NCBI GenBank assembly: GCA_003022565.1
Contig: PXTN01000118.1
Coordinates: forward strand, 1 to 57,877
DNA: 57,877 bases
Origin: Bacteroidetes bacterium QS_3_64_15
GTDB lineage: Bacteria; Bacteroidota; Rhodothermia; Rhodothermales; Salinibacteraceae
Direction of reading: 5' to 3'
Shown here: one piece after another, positions 1 through 9,406 of the stretch
Layout: every line of letters begins with the position of its first letter
Position numbering within the stretch: the stretch's first letter is position 1
Notes under the pieces: generated by a model
Told to the model about the DNA's origin: nothing
Seen by the model: only the letters and a program-made list of their open reading frames with translations
The model's database searches: none
Translations under genes and position numbers: made by a program

Positions 1-113
1 AGGAGCTGCTTGCTCACCGACCGGGTCGCCGGATAGAGACGAGTCCCCGCCCCGCCGGCCAGCAGGATGCCCTTTCGGGTGCGAGCTGAAGTCCTGTTTG
101 GGTTTTCACTCAT
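1..113 (-). CDS. rmlA: Glucose-1-phosphate thymidylyltransferase, N-terminal part (runs off window edge)
   Basis: Reverse strand from ATG at 113 reads [38 protein letters not shown], the RmlA nucleotide-binding signature; not in the supplied ORF track. Confidence 0.85.
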   Translation of the reverse strand, partial: MSENPNRTSARTRKGILLAGGAGTRLYPATRSVSKQL

Positions 114-158
114 CCCGTCAAAGCTGTTTTTCAACAAGGGGAAGCTTGGTCACAGTGC

Positions 159-247
159 GTGATGCGTGAGGAGTGATGCGTGAGGTACAAGTCGGTCTGT
201 ACTGCCTCCCTCACTCTTCACGTGTCACGCATCAAGTCACGCATCAA
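159..247. repeat. Facing heptamer arrays: GTGATGC GTGAGGA GTGATGC GTGAGGT (+) and TTGATGC GTGACTT GATGC GTGACAC GTGAAGA GTGAGGG (-)
   Basis: Read directly, between rmlB stop and rmlA start. Confidence 0.9.
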
Positions 248-1296
248 TTCGTCTCTCCCGTAGCGCCTTCGTCCGCGTCCCGCCCGACAGCCCGCACCCA
301 GTCGCGGTGCTCCACGTACCAGTCGACCGTCCGGCGCAGGCCCTCTTCGAAGTCGACCTCCGGCGCCCAGCCGAGGTCCGTCTCGATCTTACTCGCGTCG
401 ATGGCGTAGCGCCAGTCGTGGCCCGGCCGGTCCTCGACGAACGTGATGAGGTCGTGGTGAGAGCCACTGAGGGCGTCGGGACGCTTCTCGTCGAGAATGT
501 CGCAAATCTGACGGACGACCGCAATGTTCTGCTTCTTGCAGTCGCCCCCGATGTTGTACGTCTCGCCGACCCGCCCGCCGTGGAGGACCCGCAGCAGGGC
601 GCGGACGTGGTCCTCCACGTACAGCCAGTCGCGCACGTTCTCGCCGGTGCCGTAGACCGGAAGCGGCTCGCCGTCCACGGCATTGAGAATGACGACCGGA
701 ATGAGCTTCTCCGGGTGCTGGTAGGGGCCGTAGTTGTTCGAGCAGTTGGTGATGAGGACCGGCAGGCCGTAGGTGCGGTGCCACGCCCGGACGAGGTGGT
801 CGGCCCCCGCCTTGCTGGCGGAGTACGGGGAGCTCGGGTCGTAGGGCGTCTCTTCGGTAAACGCGCCCGTCTCGCCGAGCTCGCCGTAGACCTCGTCGGT
901 GGAGACGTGGAGGAAGCGGAAACCATCCGGCTCCCCCTGCTCCTCCCAGTAGGTGCGGGCGGCCTCCAACAGCACCTGCGTCCCCACCACGTTGGTCTGC
1001 ACGAACGCGGCGGGGCCGTCGATGGAGCGGTCCACGTGCGACTCCGCGGCGAGGTGGAGCACGCCGTCCGGCTCATACTCGCGGAAGAGGGCGTGCATCG
1101 CCGGGGCGTCGGTGATGTCTTTCTGCTCAAAGTGGTGACGGGAGTGGCCTATCACCGGCGCGAGGTTTTCGCGGTGCCCCGCGTACGTCAGTGTGTCGAC
1201 CGTGACGACGGTGGCCCCGGTTTCGCGGATGAGGTGCCGCACCACCGCCGAGCCGATGAAGCCGGCGCCGCCGGTGACGAGAAGCGTGTCGTTCAT
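244..1296 (-). CDS. rmlB: dTDP-glucose 4,6-dehydratase
   Basis: [23 protein letters not shown]..., [12 protein letters not shown], RfbB-type extended SDR; next to rmlA. Confidence 0.93.
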   Translation of the reverse strand: MNDTLLVTGGAGFIGSAVVRHLIRETGATVVTVDTLTYAGHRENLAPVIGHSRHHFEQKDITDAPAMHALFREYEPDGVLHLAAESHVDRSIDGPAAFVQTNVVGTQVLLEAARTYWEEQGEPDGFRFLHVSTDEVYGELGETGAFTEETPYDPSSPYSASKAGADHLVRAWHRTYGLPVLITNCSNNYGPYQHPEKLIPVVILNAVDGEPLPVYGTGENVRDWLYVEDHVRALLRVLHGGRVGETYNIGGDCKKQNIAVVRQICDILDEKRPDALSGSHHDLITFVEDRPGHDWRYAIDASKIETDLGWAPEVDFEEGLRRTVDWYVEHRDWVRAVGRDADEGATGETN

Positions 1297-1736
1297 GAAA
1301 TCGTTTCGTCTCCGTCGCTTCGTGAATCTGATGGCTTCCCGCCCGTTTCGAGGTGGCTCTCCACCCACCGGACGACGGATTCGGCAATCTCAACGGCCCG
1401 CTCGTGCTCCTCCTCCGTCACTGGCTCCGTAGCTCCCGGATACCGCGTCTCGACGGCGTACTCGGTTAGAATAGAGGCCTCCCGGACCTCGTCGGGAATG
1501 GAAACGTCCTGCCGTTCCACACGGGTCAGCAGGTCCGTCAAGTCGTGCGTGAACGGGAACGGTGTATCAAGATGTATAAGCAGAGCCTTGATCGCCTTTT
1601 CGGCCGCCTGCTGAGCGTCAAAACACAAATCCTCCAGGTACACTTTGGGGAATGTATGGCGAGCTCGAATCAAGTTGCTCCGGGCCCGATCAATCCAGGC
1701 TTCCGGCTTATCCGGCGGAGGTCGCTCTTCCGGCAT
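1293..1736 (-). CDS. HEPN domain protein (toxin of HEPN/MNT pair 1)
   Basis: [15 protein letters not shown]...[34 protein letters not shown] is a typical HEPN pattern; ATGA overlap with rmlB start. Confidence 0.85.
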   Translation of the reverse strand: MPEERPPPDKPEAWIDRARSNLIRARHTFPKVYLEDLCFDAQQAAEKAIKALLIHLDTPFPFTHDLTDLLTRVERQDVSIPDEVREASILTEYAVETRYPGATEPVTEEEHERAVEIAESVVRWVESHLETGGKPSDSRSDGDETIS

Positions 1737-2037
1737 GGTATACCACTTGGCTGTCTCGAAGGGCCGACTTAATAATCAGTGCGTGACTATCAGCGTATTT
1801 TTCCAGATCTTCTGGGGTTACGACTACAATGTCAACCGGCTGACCGACACCGATGAGGTTCCGATAGATGCGCTGTGCCAATTTTCGACGGTGAACGTCC
1901 GATTTCACCACTAAGAGATCAAAATCACTGTGCGGACCCATCTCCCCCCGTGCCGCCGAGCCGAACAAGAGGATGCGTTCCGGGTCGGCCACCTCCACGA
2001 TGCGCTCGATGACGGTGTCGAGGACCGGGGACTCCAT
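1708..2037 (-). CDS. MNT-type nucleotidyltransferase (antitoxin of pair 1)
   Basis: ILLFGSAARGEMGPHSDFDLLVV (GS...DxD motif); overlaps start of downstream HEPN gene. Confidence 0.88.
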   Translation of the reverse strand: MESPVLDTVIERIVEVADPERILLFGSAARGEMGPHSDFDLLVVKSDVHRRKLAQRIYRNLIGVGQPVDIVVVTPEDLEKYADSHALIIKSALRDSQVVYHAGRATSAG

Positions 2038-2084
2038 GAGGAATGGGCGATGATTCGGTAGATTGCGCTGAACGCGCCGGGAGG

Positions 2085-2573
2085 TTACTCTTCCGAGGCG
2101 GCCATCCGGTCGAGGGTGTCGGCGAAGGCGCGAAGATCCTCGAAGACGAGCTCGGCGGTGTCGGGCAACCGTTTCATGAGGAGGTCGATCTGTTCGGGGT
2201 CGAACTCAAAAGCATACACGTTGCGGATCACGTGTCGGAATCCTCGATATCGGTCCAGTCGTTTTCGGGCCTCATTCGACAAGACCGGCGGCCGAATCCC
2301 GTTCAGCGCCGTATTCATCTGCTCCAACAATTCTTGGTGCCAGCTTCCGCCCTCCGGAACGGTCTGATCGATCCGCTCCGCTACAGTCGTGAAGACCCGC
2401 TCCAACCCTGCATAAAACCCATGCAAATTGAGCGCCACGGCATCGACACGATGGTCCGCTGGACGGTCAAGATCAACGTCGTCCCAAATGTCCTGGGCGC
2501 GATCTACCACCGCTTCGATCTGCTCGAGCTCTCGCCGAATGCGTCCCGCTACAGCAAGGTACGACTCTTTCAT
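2085..2573 (-). CDS. HepT-like HEPN ribonuclease-fold protein (pair 2)
   Basis: MKESYLAVAGRIRRELEQIEAVVDRAQD...RYRGFRHVIRNVYAFEFD; start overlaps upstream MNT stop. Confidence 0.75.
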   Translation of the reverse strand: MKESYLAVAGRIRRELEQIEAVVDRAQDIWDDVDLDRPADHRVDAVALNLHGFYAGLERVFTTVAERIDQTVPEGGSWHQELLEQMNTALNGIRPPVLSNEARKRLDRYRGFRHVIRNVYAFEFDPEQIDLLMKRLPDTAELVFEDLRAFADTLDRMAASEE

Positions 2574-2932
2574 AATTCGCGGCCCTCTCGCTGAATCACG
2601 TTGCGGAGCGACTCGGGACACTGCTCGATGCGAACCAAATCGACCGGGAACGGAGCGGCCTCGTCCTGGACGCGGGCCACCGCCTCGAAATAGTCCGCCG
2701 CGTCGAGCCCCCAGACGGCCAGGTCAATGTCCGATCGAGGGCCGAGGGGAATCTCCTCCCCGGCGATGGAGCCGAACAGCACGACACGATCAGCCCCGTA
2801 GGTCCGCCGAAGATACGCAGCCACCCGTCGAGCGGTCGTCCGCGCCCGGCGGCGGCGCCGTTCTTGCTCGCGACGGGCCTGCTCCCCTCGCCGACGCATC
2901 GTTGCCCGGTATGAAGCGTACGGGTCCGACAT
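2570..2932 (-). CDS. MNT-type nucleotidyltransferase (pair 2)
   Basis: RVVLFGSIAGEEIPLGPRSDIDLAVWG nucleotidyltransferase motif. Confidence 0.85.
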   Translation of the reverse strand: MSDPYASYRATMRRRGEQARREQERRRRRARTTARRVAAYLRRTYGADRVVLFGSIAGEEIPLGPRSDIDLAVWGLDAADYFEAVARVQDEAAPFPVDLVRIEQCPESLRNVIQREGREL

Positions 2933-3041
2933 TTGAATCGAAACGCCCCCGATCCGTCTGGGCTCTCGTCAGTGAGCATGAAACGAAAAATTGGACGAGA
3001 CAAACGCGGAGGAGGCCCTCCAGGGTTTCCGAGCGCCTGCT

Positions 3042-4886
3042 CTACAGCCACAGCAGCGAGATGACCGTCACCGATGTCGCCATCACGAGCAGGGTGACCG
3101 GCCAGCCCACCCGGGCGTAGTCGCTGAACCGGTAGCTACCCGGTGCCATCACCATCAGGTTGGTCTGGTACCCAATGGGCGTGAGGAAGCTTGCCGAGGC
3201 CGCCACCGCAACGATGAGCCCGAAGGCAATGGGGGGCGCGCCGAGGCTCGACGCTGCGGCCATCGAGATGGGCAGCATGAGCACGGCAGCGGCGTTGTTC
3301 GTAATGATCTCGGTCAGGAGGTTCGTCATGAGGTAGAGCGCCGCGAGAACTGCGACGGGGCCGAAGTCTTCGGTCGCGGACAGGACGCTCTGGGCCACTG
3401 CCTCTGCGAGCCCCGTGGTTTCGATGGCCTTGCCCAAGCCGAGGGCGGCGGCAATGACGACGAGCACCTGCACGTTGAGGGCCCGCTGCGCCTCCGCGAT
3501 CCGGATGCAGCCGGTCAGGATCATGAGAAGGGCCGCGATAAATGCCGCTGTGACGATCGGCACGGTCCCAGTCGCCGCCGCGAGCACCATCCCCCCCGCC
3601 AGCCCGAGGGCGAGCGGCGCCCGTCCCGAGCGATCGTCCTCCTCTTCCCCCTCGTCCTCCTGTCCCTCGGCACGGCGGGCCTGTCCGTCGCGAGGGGCCA
3701 CGAGGTAGAACTCCTCCCGGCTCCCGCTGCTCCAGCGCTCCTCGAAGTCGTCCGGCGCCTCCACGATGAGCAGGTCCCCCGCCTGCAGCTCCGTCGTCCC
3801 CACCGGGCTCGTCACCGGCTCGTCCTGTCGCTGGATGCCGAGGACCACGCCCTGGTACTTCTCCCGAAAGTTCGCCTCGCCGAGCGTTGTGCCTACCAGG
3901 TCGGACGACTCGGCAATGACCGCTTCGTAGAGGGGCAGCGTCTCGTAGCGCACCGGATCGTCGTGGTGCCCGTCGGGGTGCGGAAGCGTGCGCTTGAGGC
4001 CCGGGCGCTTCAACAGGCGCTCGCGGGCGGCGAGGCTCCCGTTGAACGCAAGAATGTCTCCTTGTTCAAGCGCCAGCTGGGGCCGGGCCTGCAGCACCTG
4101 CGTCCCCCGCCGGACGTGCGTCAGGTAGGCGTCGCCGAGGTCCCGAAGCTCGGCCTCCGCTACCGTTCGTCCCGACGGCGGTCGGGACGACTGGACGGTC
4201 ACCTTGACCTCAAACATGTTTTCGTCCAGCTCCTGCTCGGCCGCCGGGGCGGAGGTGCCCCGATCGGGCAGCAGCCGGTGTCCCCCCAGCACGAAGTACG
4301 CAATGACGACGAGCGCGGCCGGGACGCCGATCCAGGTGACATCGAACAGGTGGAGCGGCTCGTAGCCCTCGGCCTCCATCAGCCCCGCCACGATAAGGTT
4401 CGTGGAGGTGCCGACGAGCGTCGTCATGCCCCCGGTGATGGCCGCGTAGGAGAGCGGGATCATGAGCTTCGACGCCGGCACGCCCTGCGCGTCGGCCCAC
4501 TTTTGGAGACGCGGCGTCAGCATCGCCACGATGGGCGTATTGTTGAGCAGGCCCGAGAGGAACGACGTGGGCACCATGAAGCGGGCCAGGAGCGGCCCCA
4601 GGCGCGTGGTGTTGGGGAAGAGCACCCGGTCGAGCTTCGACAGGGCGTCGGTATGCTGCACGCCCCCGGCCACCACGTAGAGGGCGCCGACGGTGAGGAC
4701 GGCTGAATTGGAAAACCCGGCGAAGGCCTCTTCGGGCGTGACGACTCCCGTGACGAGGAGCACCGACAGTCCGCTCAGCAGCACGAGGTCCGGCCGCCCC
4801 CAGTCTGCGATCAGGGCACCGACGAGCCCAATCACCACCGCCACGGTGATCCAGGCGTTGAGGCCGAGACTGCCAAGCGAAGCCAC
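3042..4886 (-). CDS. SLC13/DASS-family permease with RCK_C (TrkA-C) domains
   Basis: 614 aa; multiple hydrophobic segments, LLNNTPIVAMLTPRL and ITNNAAAVLMLPI signatures, two central TrkA-C-like segments. Confidence 0.88.
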   Translation of the reverse strand: MASLGSLGLNAWITVAVVIGLVGALIADWGRPDLVLLSGLSVLLVTGVVTPEEAFAGFSNSAVLTVGALYVVAGGVQHTDALSKLDRVLFPNTTRLGPLLARFMVPTSFLSGLLNNTPIVAMLTPRLQKWADAQGVPASKLMIPLSYAAITGGMTTLVGTSTNLIVAGLMEAEGYEPLHLFDVTWIGVPAALVVIAYFVLGGHRLLPDRGTSAPAAEQELDENMFEVKVTVQSSRPPSGRTVAEAELRDLGDAYLTHVRRGTQVLQARPQLALEQGDILAFNGSLAARERLLKRPGLKRTLPHPDGHHDDPVRYETLPLYEAVIAESSDLVGTTLGEANFREKYQGVVLGIQRQDEPVTSPVGTTELQAGDLLIVEAPDDFEERWSSGSREEFYLVAPRDGQARRAEGQEDEGEEEDDRSGRAPLALGLAGGMVLAAATGTVPIVTAAFIAALLMILTGCIRIAEAQRALNVQVLVVIAAALGLGKAIETTGLAEAVAQSVLSATEDFGPVAVLAALYLMTNLLTEIITNNAAAVLMLPISMAAASSLGAPPIAFGLIVAVAASASFLTPIGYQTNLMVMAPGSYRFSDYARVGWPVTLLVMATSVTVISLLWL

Positions 4887-4970
4887 GAGAAAGACCGTCG
4901 AATGAGCTACAAGGCGCAGTCAGTTTCTCAAAGAAGGGAAAGGTCCCCTTCAGTCGAGGTGGTGTGCTTC

Positions 4971-5402
4971 TCAAAGAAACTGAGAGAATACAGAGCGGAG
5001 CCGCTCGATCTCATCAAGGCGATATTGAACCGCCTCGTACACAATGTTACGGTCGATGTCGAGGTAATCGTCGACGTCGAGGCAATCGTGCACGAGCGAG
5101 TTCCGAAGTCCAATCATGTCGGTCCATTGCTCGCGCATCTCCTCCCCGATCAGTCCTTCGGACTCGAAAATGTCAGGCAAGTCCCGAGCCCGTTCCACGG
5201 CCCCCAGGTTCTCATCGACGACCACGTGGCTGGCCATGTCGTTGATGGCCTCAATCGACAGTTGCAGAAATCGCTCAGCACTTCCGTAAAGGTGAGGGTC
5301 TTCGACGAATTCCGAGCGAGAGTATTGTTGCGTCGTCCTCAGAATATCGAGGTGCTTGCTGAGCTTCTGCAGTCGGTGCCGGAGCACGTTTACGTCAACC
5401 AT
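4971..5402 (-). CDS. HepT-like (DUF86) HEPN toxin (pair 3)
   Basis: MVDVNVLRHRLQKLSKHLDILR...FLQLSIEAINDMASHVV...IGLRNSLVHDCLDVD (RX4H); ORF 4971..5537 trimmed to ATG at 5402. Confidence 0.85.
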   Translation of the reverse strand: MVDVNVLRHRLQKLSKHLDILRTTQQYSRSEFVEDPHLYGSAERFLQLSIEAINDMASHVVVDENLGAVERARDLPDIFESEGLIGEEMREQWTDMIGLRNSLVHDCLDVDDYLDIDRNIVYEAVQYRLDEIERLRSVFSQFL

Positions 5403-5934
5403 GGGCCTTCTCTCGCAGGCGTTCTTTGAGGGCCTTGCGCTGCCGCCGAAAGTGGGGCTCGAAATCCCAGTACATGCGAGCGACCTTCGAGAAGAAGCAA
5501 CCGTGATGGAAATCGTCTCGGGCATAGAGAAGAACATTCGGGCGCAGCACCTCGAACTGCACCACGAGCGGTGCGTCGTTGAGCACGACGAGGTCGATCC
5601 AGTCCCGCTCCGCCGCCTCCATGCAGTCGGTGATCAATGGGACCTTGTGGTCGGTGGGCGCCCAACGGTCCGGATCGACGACGATGCCGAGGTCGAGGTC
5701 GCTGCGGTCCCGTTCCCGATCGGCCGCCACGGATCCAAAGACGTACGCCGCCCGCACGGCCGGATGCGCCGCAAACACTTCTCGGAGCCGATCTGCTTTA
5801 TCGTCGGACAGCATGATACATGCTTGCAATTCCATCCCCATCTCGACCCCGGCTCCCTCAATCTCTCTCAACGAACGTGGGATCGCGCCCGGCTCCAAGC
5901 GTCCCTCCACACTTCCACACGTCCGCACCTCCAC
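5395..5934 (-). CDS. MNT-type nucleotidyltransferase antitoxin (pair 3; true start possibly 5814-5840)
   Basis: AAYVFGSVAADRERDRSDLDLGIVVD; overlaps downstream HepT start. Confidence 0.85.
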   Translation of the reverse strand: MEVRTCGSVEGRLEPGAIPRSLREIEGAGVEMGMELQACIMLSDDKADRLREVFAAHPAVRAAYVFGSVAADRERDRSDLDLGIVVDPDRWAPTDHKVPLITDCMEAAERDWIDLVVLNDAPLVVQFEVLRPNVLLYARDDFHHGCFFSKVARMYWDFEPHFRRQRKALKERLREKAHG

Positions 5935-5938
5935 ACGT
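5907..5938. repeat. Four tandem degenerate 8-mers (CCACACTT CCACACGT CCGCACCT CCACACGT)
   Basis: Read directly; lies immediately 3' of the cysNC stop codon. Confidence 0.85.
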
Positions 5939-5940
5939 CT

Positions 5941-7839
5941 CTAAACGATGCCGCGTGCTTCGAGGGCCTCGATGATCTGGTCGACGCAGGCCTCCACGTC
6001 GTCCTCGTCGGTGTTCACGACCACGTCCGGATCCGAGGGTTCTTCGTAGGGGGCCGACACGCCGGTAAAGTTGGCGATCTCTCCGCGCTCAGCCTTCGCA
6101 TAGAGCCCCTTCGTGTCCCGCTCTTTGCAGACCTCCAGCGGGCAGTCGACGTGCACCTCCAGGAAGCGGTCGCGGACGTCTTGGGGCAACAGCTCTCGCG
6201 CCCGGTCGCGGTCCTCCCGGTACGGCGAGACGAACGAGCACATCGTGACATTCCCCTGCTCGAAGAAGAGCCGGGCCACCTCGCTCACCCGGCGGATATT
6301 TTCCGTCCGGTCGGCGGGTGTGAAGCCGAGGTCCCCGCTCAGGCCGTGCCGCACGTTGTCGCCGTCTAGCATCATCGTCTGGATGTCCTCGTCGAAGAGG
6401 CGCTCCTCGACGGCCTTTGCGATGGTCGACTTTCCGGCGCCGGAGAGGCCCGTCAGCCACACGACCGCGGCCTTGTGGCCGTTCTGCTTCTCGCGCTCCT
6501 CCCGCGGGATCTGGAGCCCTTCCCACGTCACGTTCGGAGAGGTCTCGGTCTCCACGTCGGGCTCGGTACGCTTCCCGTAGGGCGTCACGTCGGTCGCCAC
6601 ACCCCGAATCATGCCCGCGGCCACCGTGTCGTTGGTGTCCGGGTCGATCAGGATGAAGCTACCGGTCGACCGGTTGATCTTGTACGAGTCGACGAAAATG
6701 GGGTCGGCCGTCTCGATCTCCACCCGGCCGATGTCATTGAGCTCGAAGGTGTCAGCCTCCTCCCGGTGGAAGGTCTCCACGTTGGTGCGGTAGACGATCT
6801 TCGAGACGTACGCCTGGGTGCGTCGCGTGGTGTGCTGCAGGACGTAAGGGCGATCCTGCCGCATCGATTCCTCGTTCATCCAGCAGAGATCCGCGTCCAG
6901 CTGGCGGGTGACCTCCGGCTTGTTGCGGCTCCGCACAATCATCGAGCCGCGACTCACGTCAATTTCGTCGTCGAGCGTAACCACCACCGACTCGCCCGGT
7001 CCTGCTTCGTCGAGGTCCCCGTCCAGCGTCGTGATCGTGTCAACCTGGGAGGTGTACCCGGTCGGCAGGATCGTGACCTCCTCGCCGGGCCGGATCTTTC
7101 CGGACTCCACCTGTCCGGCAAAACCCCGAAAGTCCTGGTGGGGCCGAATCGTCGTCTGCACCGGAAAACGGAAGTCGACCTGGTTTCGGGTCGCCTCCGC
7201 CCGCACGGTCTCCAGCCGGTGGAGCAGCGTCGAGCCTTCGTACCAGGGCATGTTGTCGGAGTGATGCACCACGTTGTCTCCCTTCAGGGCCGAGAGGGGG
7301 ACGAACGTGATGTCCTGAACGTCCAGGTTCTCGGCAAAGTCCTTGTACTCGGCCACGATTTCGCGGAAGCGCTCCTCACTGTAGCCGACCAGGTCCATCT
7401 TGTTGACCGCCACGATGACGTGAGGGATCTGCAGCAGCGAGGTGATAAACCCGTGCCGCTTGGTCTGCTCCAGGACGCCATTCCGGGCGTCGATGAGCTC
7501 CACGGCCAGCTCCGCCGTCGAGGCGCCGGTGACCATGTTGCGGGTGTACTGCTCGTGGCCCGGCGTATCGGCGATGATGAACTTGCGGTTCGGGGTCGAG
7601 AAGTAGCGGTAGGCCACGTCGATCGTGATGCCCTGTTCCCGCTCGGCCCGCAGGCCGTCGGTGAGCAGCGCAAGCTCCAGCTCCTCGTCGTCCCGCTGGG
7701 TGTTGCGCTCGATCTCTTCCATCTTCTCCTCGAAGATTTCCTGCGTGTCGTACATGAGTCGTCCGATGAGCGTGCTCTTGCCATCGTCCACGCTCCCGGC
7801 GGTGGTGAAGCGCAACACGTCCATGTCCTGCGTTTCCAT
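5941..7839 (-). CDS. cysNC: Bifunctional sulfate adenylyltransferase subunit 1 / adenylylsulfate kinase (CysN-CysC fusion)
   Basis: GSVDDGKSTLIGRLMYD...DTPGHEQYTRNMVTGAS GTPase domain plus C-terminal WLTGLSGAGKSTIAKAVE...LDGDNVRHGLSGDLGF APS kinase domain. Confidence 0.95.
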   Translation of the reverse strand: METQDMDVLRFTTAGSVDDGKSTLIGRLMYDTQEIFEEKMEEIERNTQRDDEELELALLTDGLRAEREQGITIDVAYRYFSTPNRKFIIADTPGHEQYTRNMVTGASTAELAVELIDARNGVLEQTKRHGFITSLLQIPHVIVAVNKMDLVGYSEERFREIVAEYKDFAENLDVQDITFVPLSALKGDNVVHHSDNMPWYEGSTLLHRLETVRAEATRNQVDFRFPVQTTIRPHQDFRGFAGQVESGKIRPGEEVTILPTGYTSQVDTITTLDGDLDEAGPGESVVVTLDDEIDVSRGSMIVRSRNKPEVTRQLDADLCWMNEESMRQDRPYVLQHTTRRTQAYVSKIVYRTNVETFHREEADTFELNDIGRVEIETADPIFVDSYKINRSTGSFILIDPDTNDTVAAGMIRGVATDVTPYGKRTEPDVETETSPNVTWEGLQIPREEREKQNGHKAAVVWLTGLSGAGKSTIAKAVEERLFDEDIQTMMLDGDNVRHGLSGDLGFTPADRTENIRRVSEVARLFFEQGNVTMCSFVSPYREDRDRARELLPQDVRDRFLEVHVDCPLEVCKERDTKGLYAKAERGEIANFTGVSAPYEEPSDPDVVVNTDEDDVEACVDQIIEALEARGIV

Positions 7840-7845
7840 CAGCTC

Positions 7846-7894
7846 AGTGTCGAGTTTCGAAGTGCGAGTGTCGAGTTGTGCGGTTCGAATATCG
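7846..7894. repeat. Seven tandem degenerate heptamers (AGTGTCG AGTTTCG AAGTGCG AGTGTCG AGTTGTG CGGTTCG AATATCG)
   Basis: Read directly; between cysD and the cysNC start. Confidence 0.75.
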
Positions 7895-8012
7895 GGGGTC
7901 AACGTCTCACAGGGACCTCAGCGAGCGACGCCTGAACCGCCCCCTTTCGGTCCTTCGACGGCTCCTCCTACCCCTCAAAGGCCCAATGAGAAAATGACTC
8001 AATGAGAAATGA

Positions 8013-8924
8013 CTAAAAGTACCCTTCCCGCTTCCGCTCCTCCATCGCCGCCTCGGCGCGCTTGTCATCGGCCCGCGCCCCGCGCTCGGCCTGCTGCGTG
8101 GTGGCCACCTCGGCGATCACTTCGTCCAGCGTCGTGGCCGTCGACTCCACCGCGCCGGTGCAGGTCATGTCGCCGATCGTGCGGAAGCGCACCATTTTCT
8201 CCATGTAGTGCTCGCCGTCGCGGAGGTCGTTGTAGGGCGACTTGGGCAGAAGCACGCCGTCCCGCTCGAACATGGTGCGCTGATGGGCCAGGTACAGGCC
8301 AGGAATCTCGACGCCCTCCTGCGCGATGTACTGCCACACGTCCAGCTCCGTCCAGTTGCTGAGGGGAAACACCCGGAAGTGCTCGCCCTGTCCGCTCCGG
8401 CCATTGTAGAGGTTCCACAGCTCCGGACGCTGGTTCTTCGGGTCCCAGTTCCCGAACCGGTCTCGGTGGGAGAAGAAGCGCTCCTTCGCGCGGGCCTTCT
8501 CCTCGTCGCGGCGCGCCCCGCCCAGGGCCGCATCGAACCCGTGCTCTTCAATCGTATCGAGCAGGGTGACGATCTGGAGCTTGTTCCGGCTCGCGTCCGG
8601 GCCCTGCTCCTCCTTCGCCCGCCCGGACTCAATCGTCTCTTCGACGCTGCCGACGATGAGGTTCAGGTCATGCCTCTCCATCAGGTTGTCCCGGAATTCG
8701 ATGGTCTCCGGAAAGTTGTGGCCCGTGTCGACGTGCAGAATCGGGAACGGCACCTTCGCCGGATAGAAGGCCTTCCGGGCCAGGTGGATCATCGTGAGGG
8801 AGTCTTTGCCCCCACTGAACATGAGCACAGGGTTGTCGAACTGGGCCACCGTCTCTCGTATGACGTGGACGGCCTCCGACTCCAGCCACTCGAGATGTTC
8901 GGACGTGTCGGTAGGAACGGTCAT
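8013..8924 (-). CDS. cysD: Sulfate adenylyltransferase subunit 2
   Basis: HLEWLESEAVHVIRETVAQFDNPVLMFSGGKDSLTMIHLA...PFPILHVDTGHNFPETI. Confidence 0.95.
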   Translation of the reverse strand: MTVPTDTSEHLEWLESEAVHVIRETVAQFDNPVLMFSGGKDSLTMIHLARKAFYPAKVPFPILHVDTGHNFPETIEFRDNLMERHDLNLIVGSVEETIESGRAKEEQGPDASRNKLQIVTLLDTIEEHGFDAALGGARRDEEKARAKERFFSHRDRFGNWDPKNQRPELWNLYNGRSGQGEHFRVFPLSNWTELDVWQYIAQEGVEIPGLYLAHQRTMFERDGVLLPKSPYNDLRDGEHYMEKMVRFRTIGDMTCTGAVESTATTLDEVIAEVATTQQAERGARADDKRAEAAMEERKREGYF

Positions 8925-9406
8925 GAATCGTTAGGTCGAGAATTCTGAACAGTTTGGCGCAACGAGAGCACCATGATCATGGAACGCGACGTCCGGAATG
9001 CCCCCATCTGCCAGCGCTTACTTCCTCGATGCTCCTCCCCAGGGGCTCCTCAGGGCCGCGTTTGCATAGCTGAGGTCCCTGAGCGCCACACGTCTGAGAT
9101 CCGACAGCATAGAAGCGGCCATCAGCACTGGACGCCGGAGACGCACAACAGGGAGAAGACTTGGCTCCACCTGGATGGGCTGGAGCCTTAGAGAACGTCG
9201 CAATCGGTATCGAAAAATGCAACGCCTGTTTCCCTGCATCGATGCGTTTCGTCCCGTGACACAGATTCCGCTTCCTTGATTTGTTGTTCTTCATGCAATT
9301 TATTTCGCCTTCCCGCCTACTTCCTACCACCCCTAGTCCCGTTCTCCGTTAGCCGTAGGTGCTCAGGCGACTCGCCTTTTGCCGACCGGCTCCCCCTCTT
9401 TTTCCC

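Noticed and set aside
159-247. CRISPR array
   Set aside because: The repeats are 7-nt contiguous degenerate units without spacers, so not CRISPR-like; no cas genes seen.
307-1614. 435-aa plus-strand ORF opposite rmlB
   Set aside because: Antisense shadow of rmlB.
9018-9239. Small ORF in the cysD-DegT gap as a possible decayed gene
   Set aside because: No recognisable motif and no start signal; cannot be supported beyond chance.
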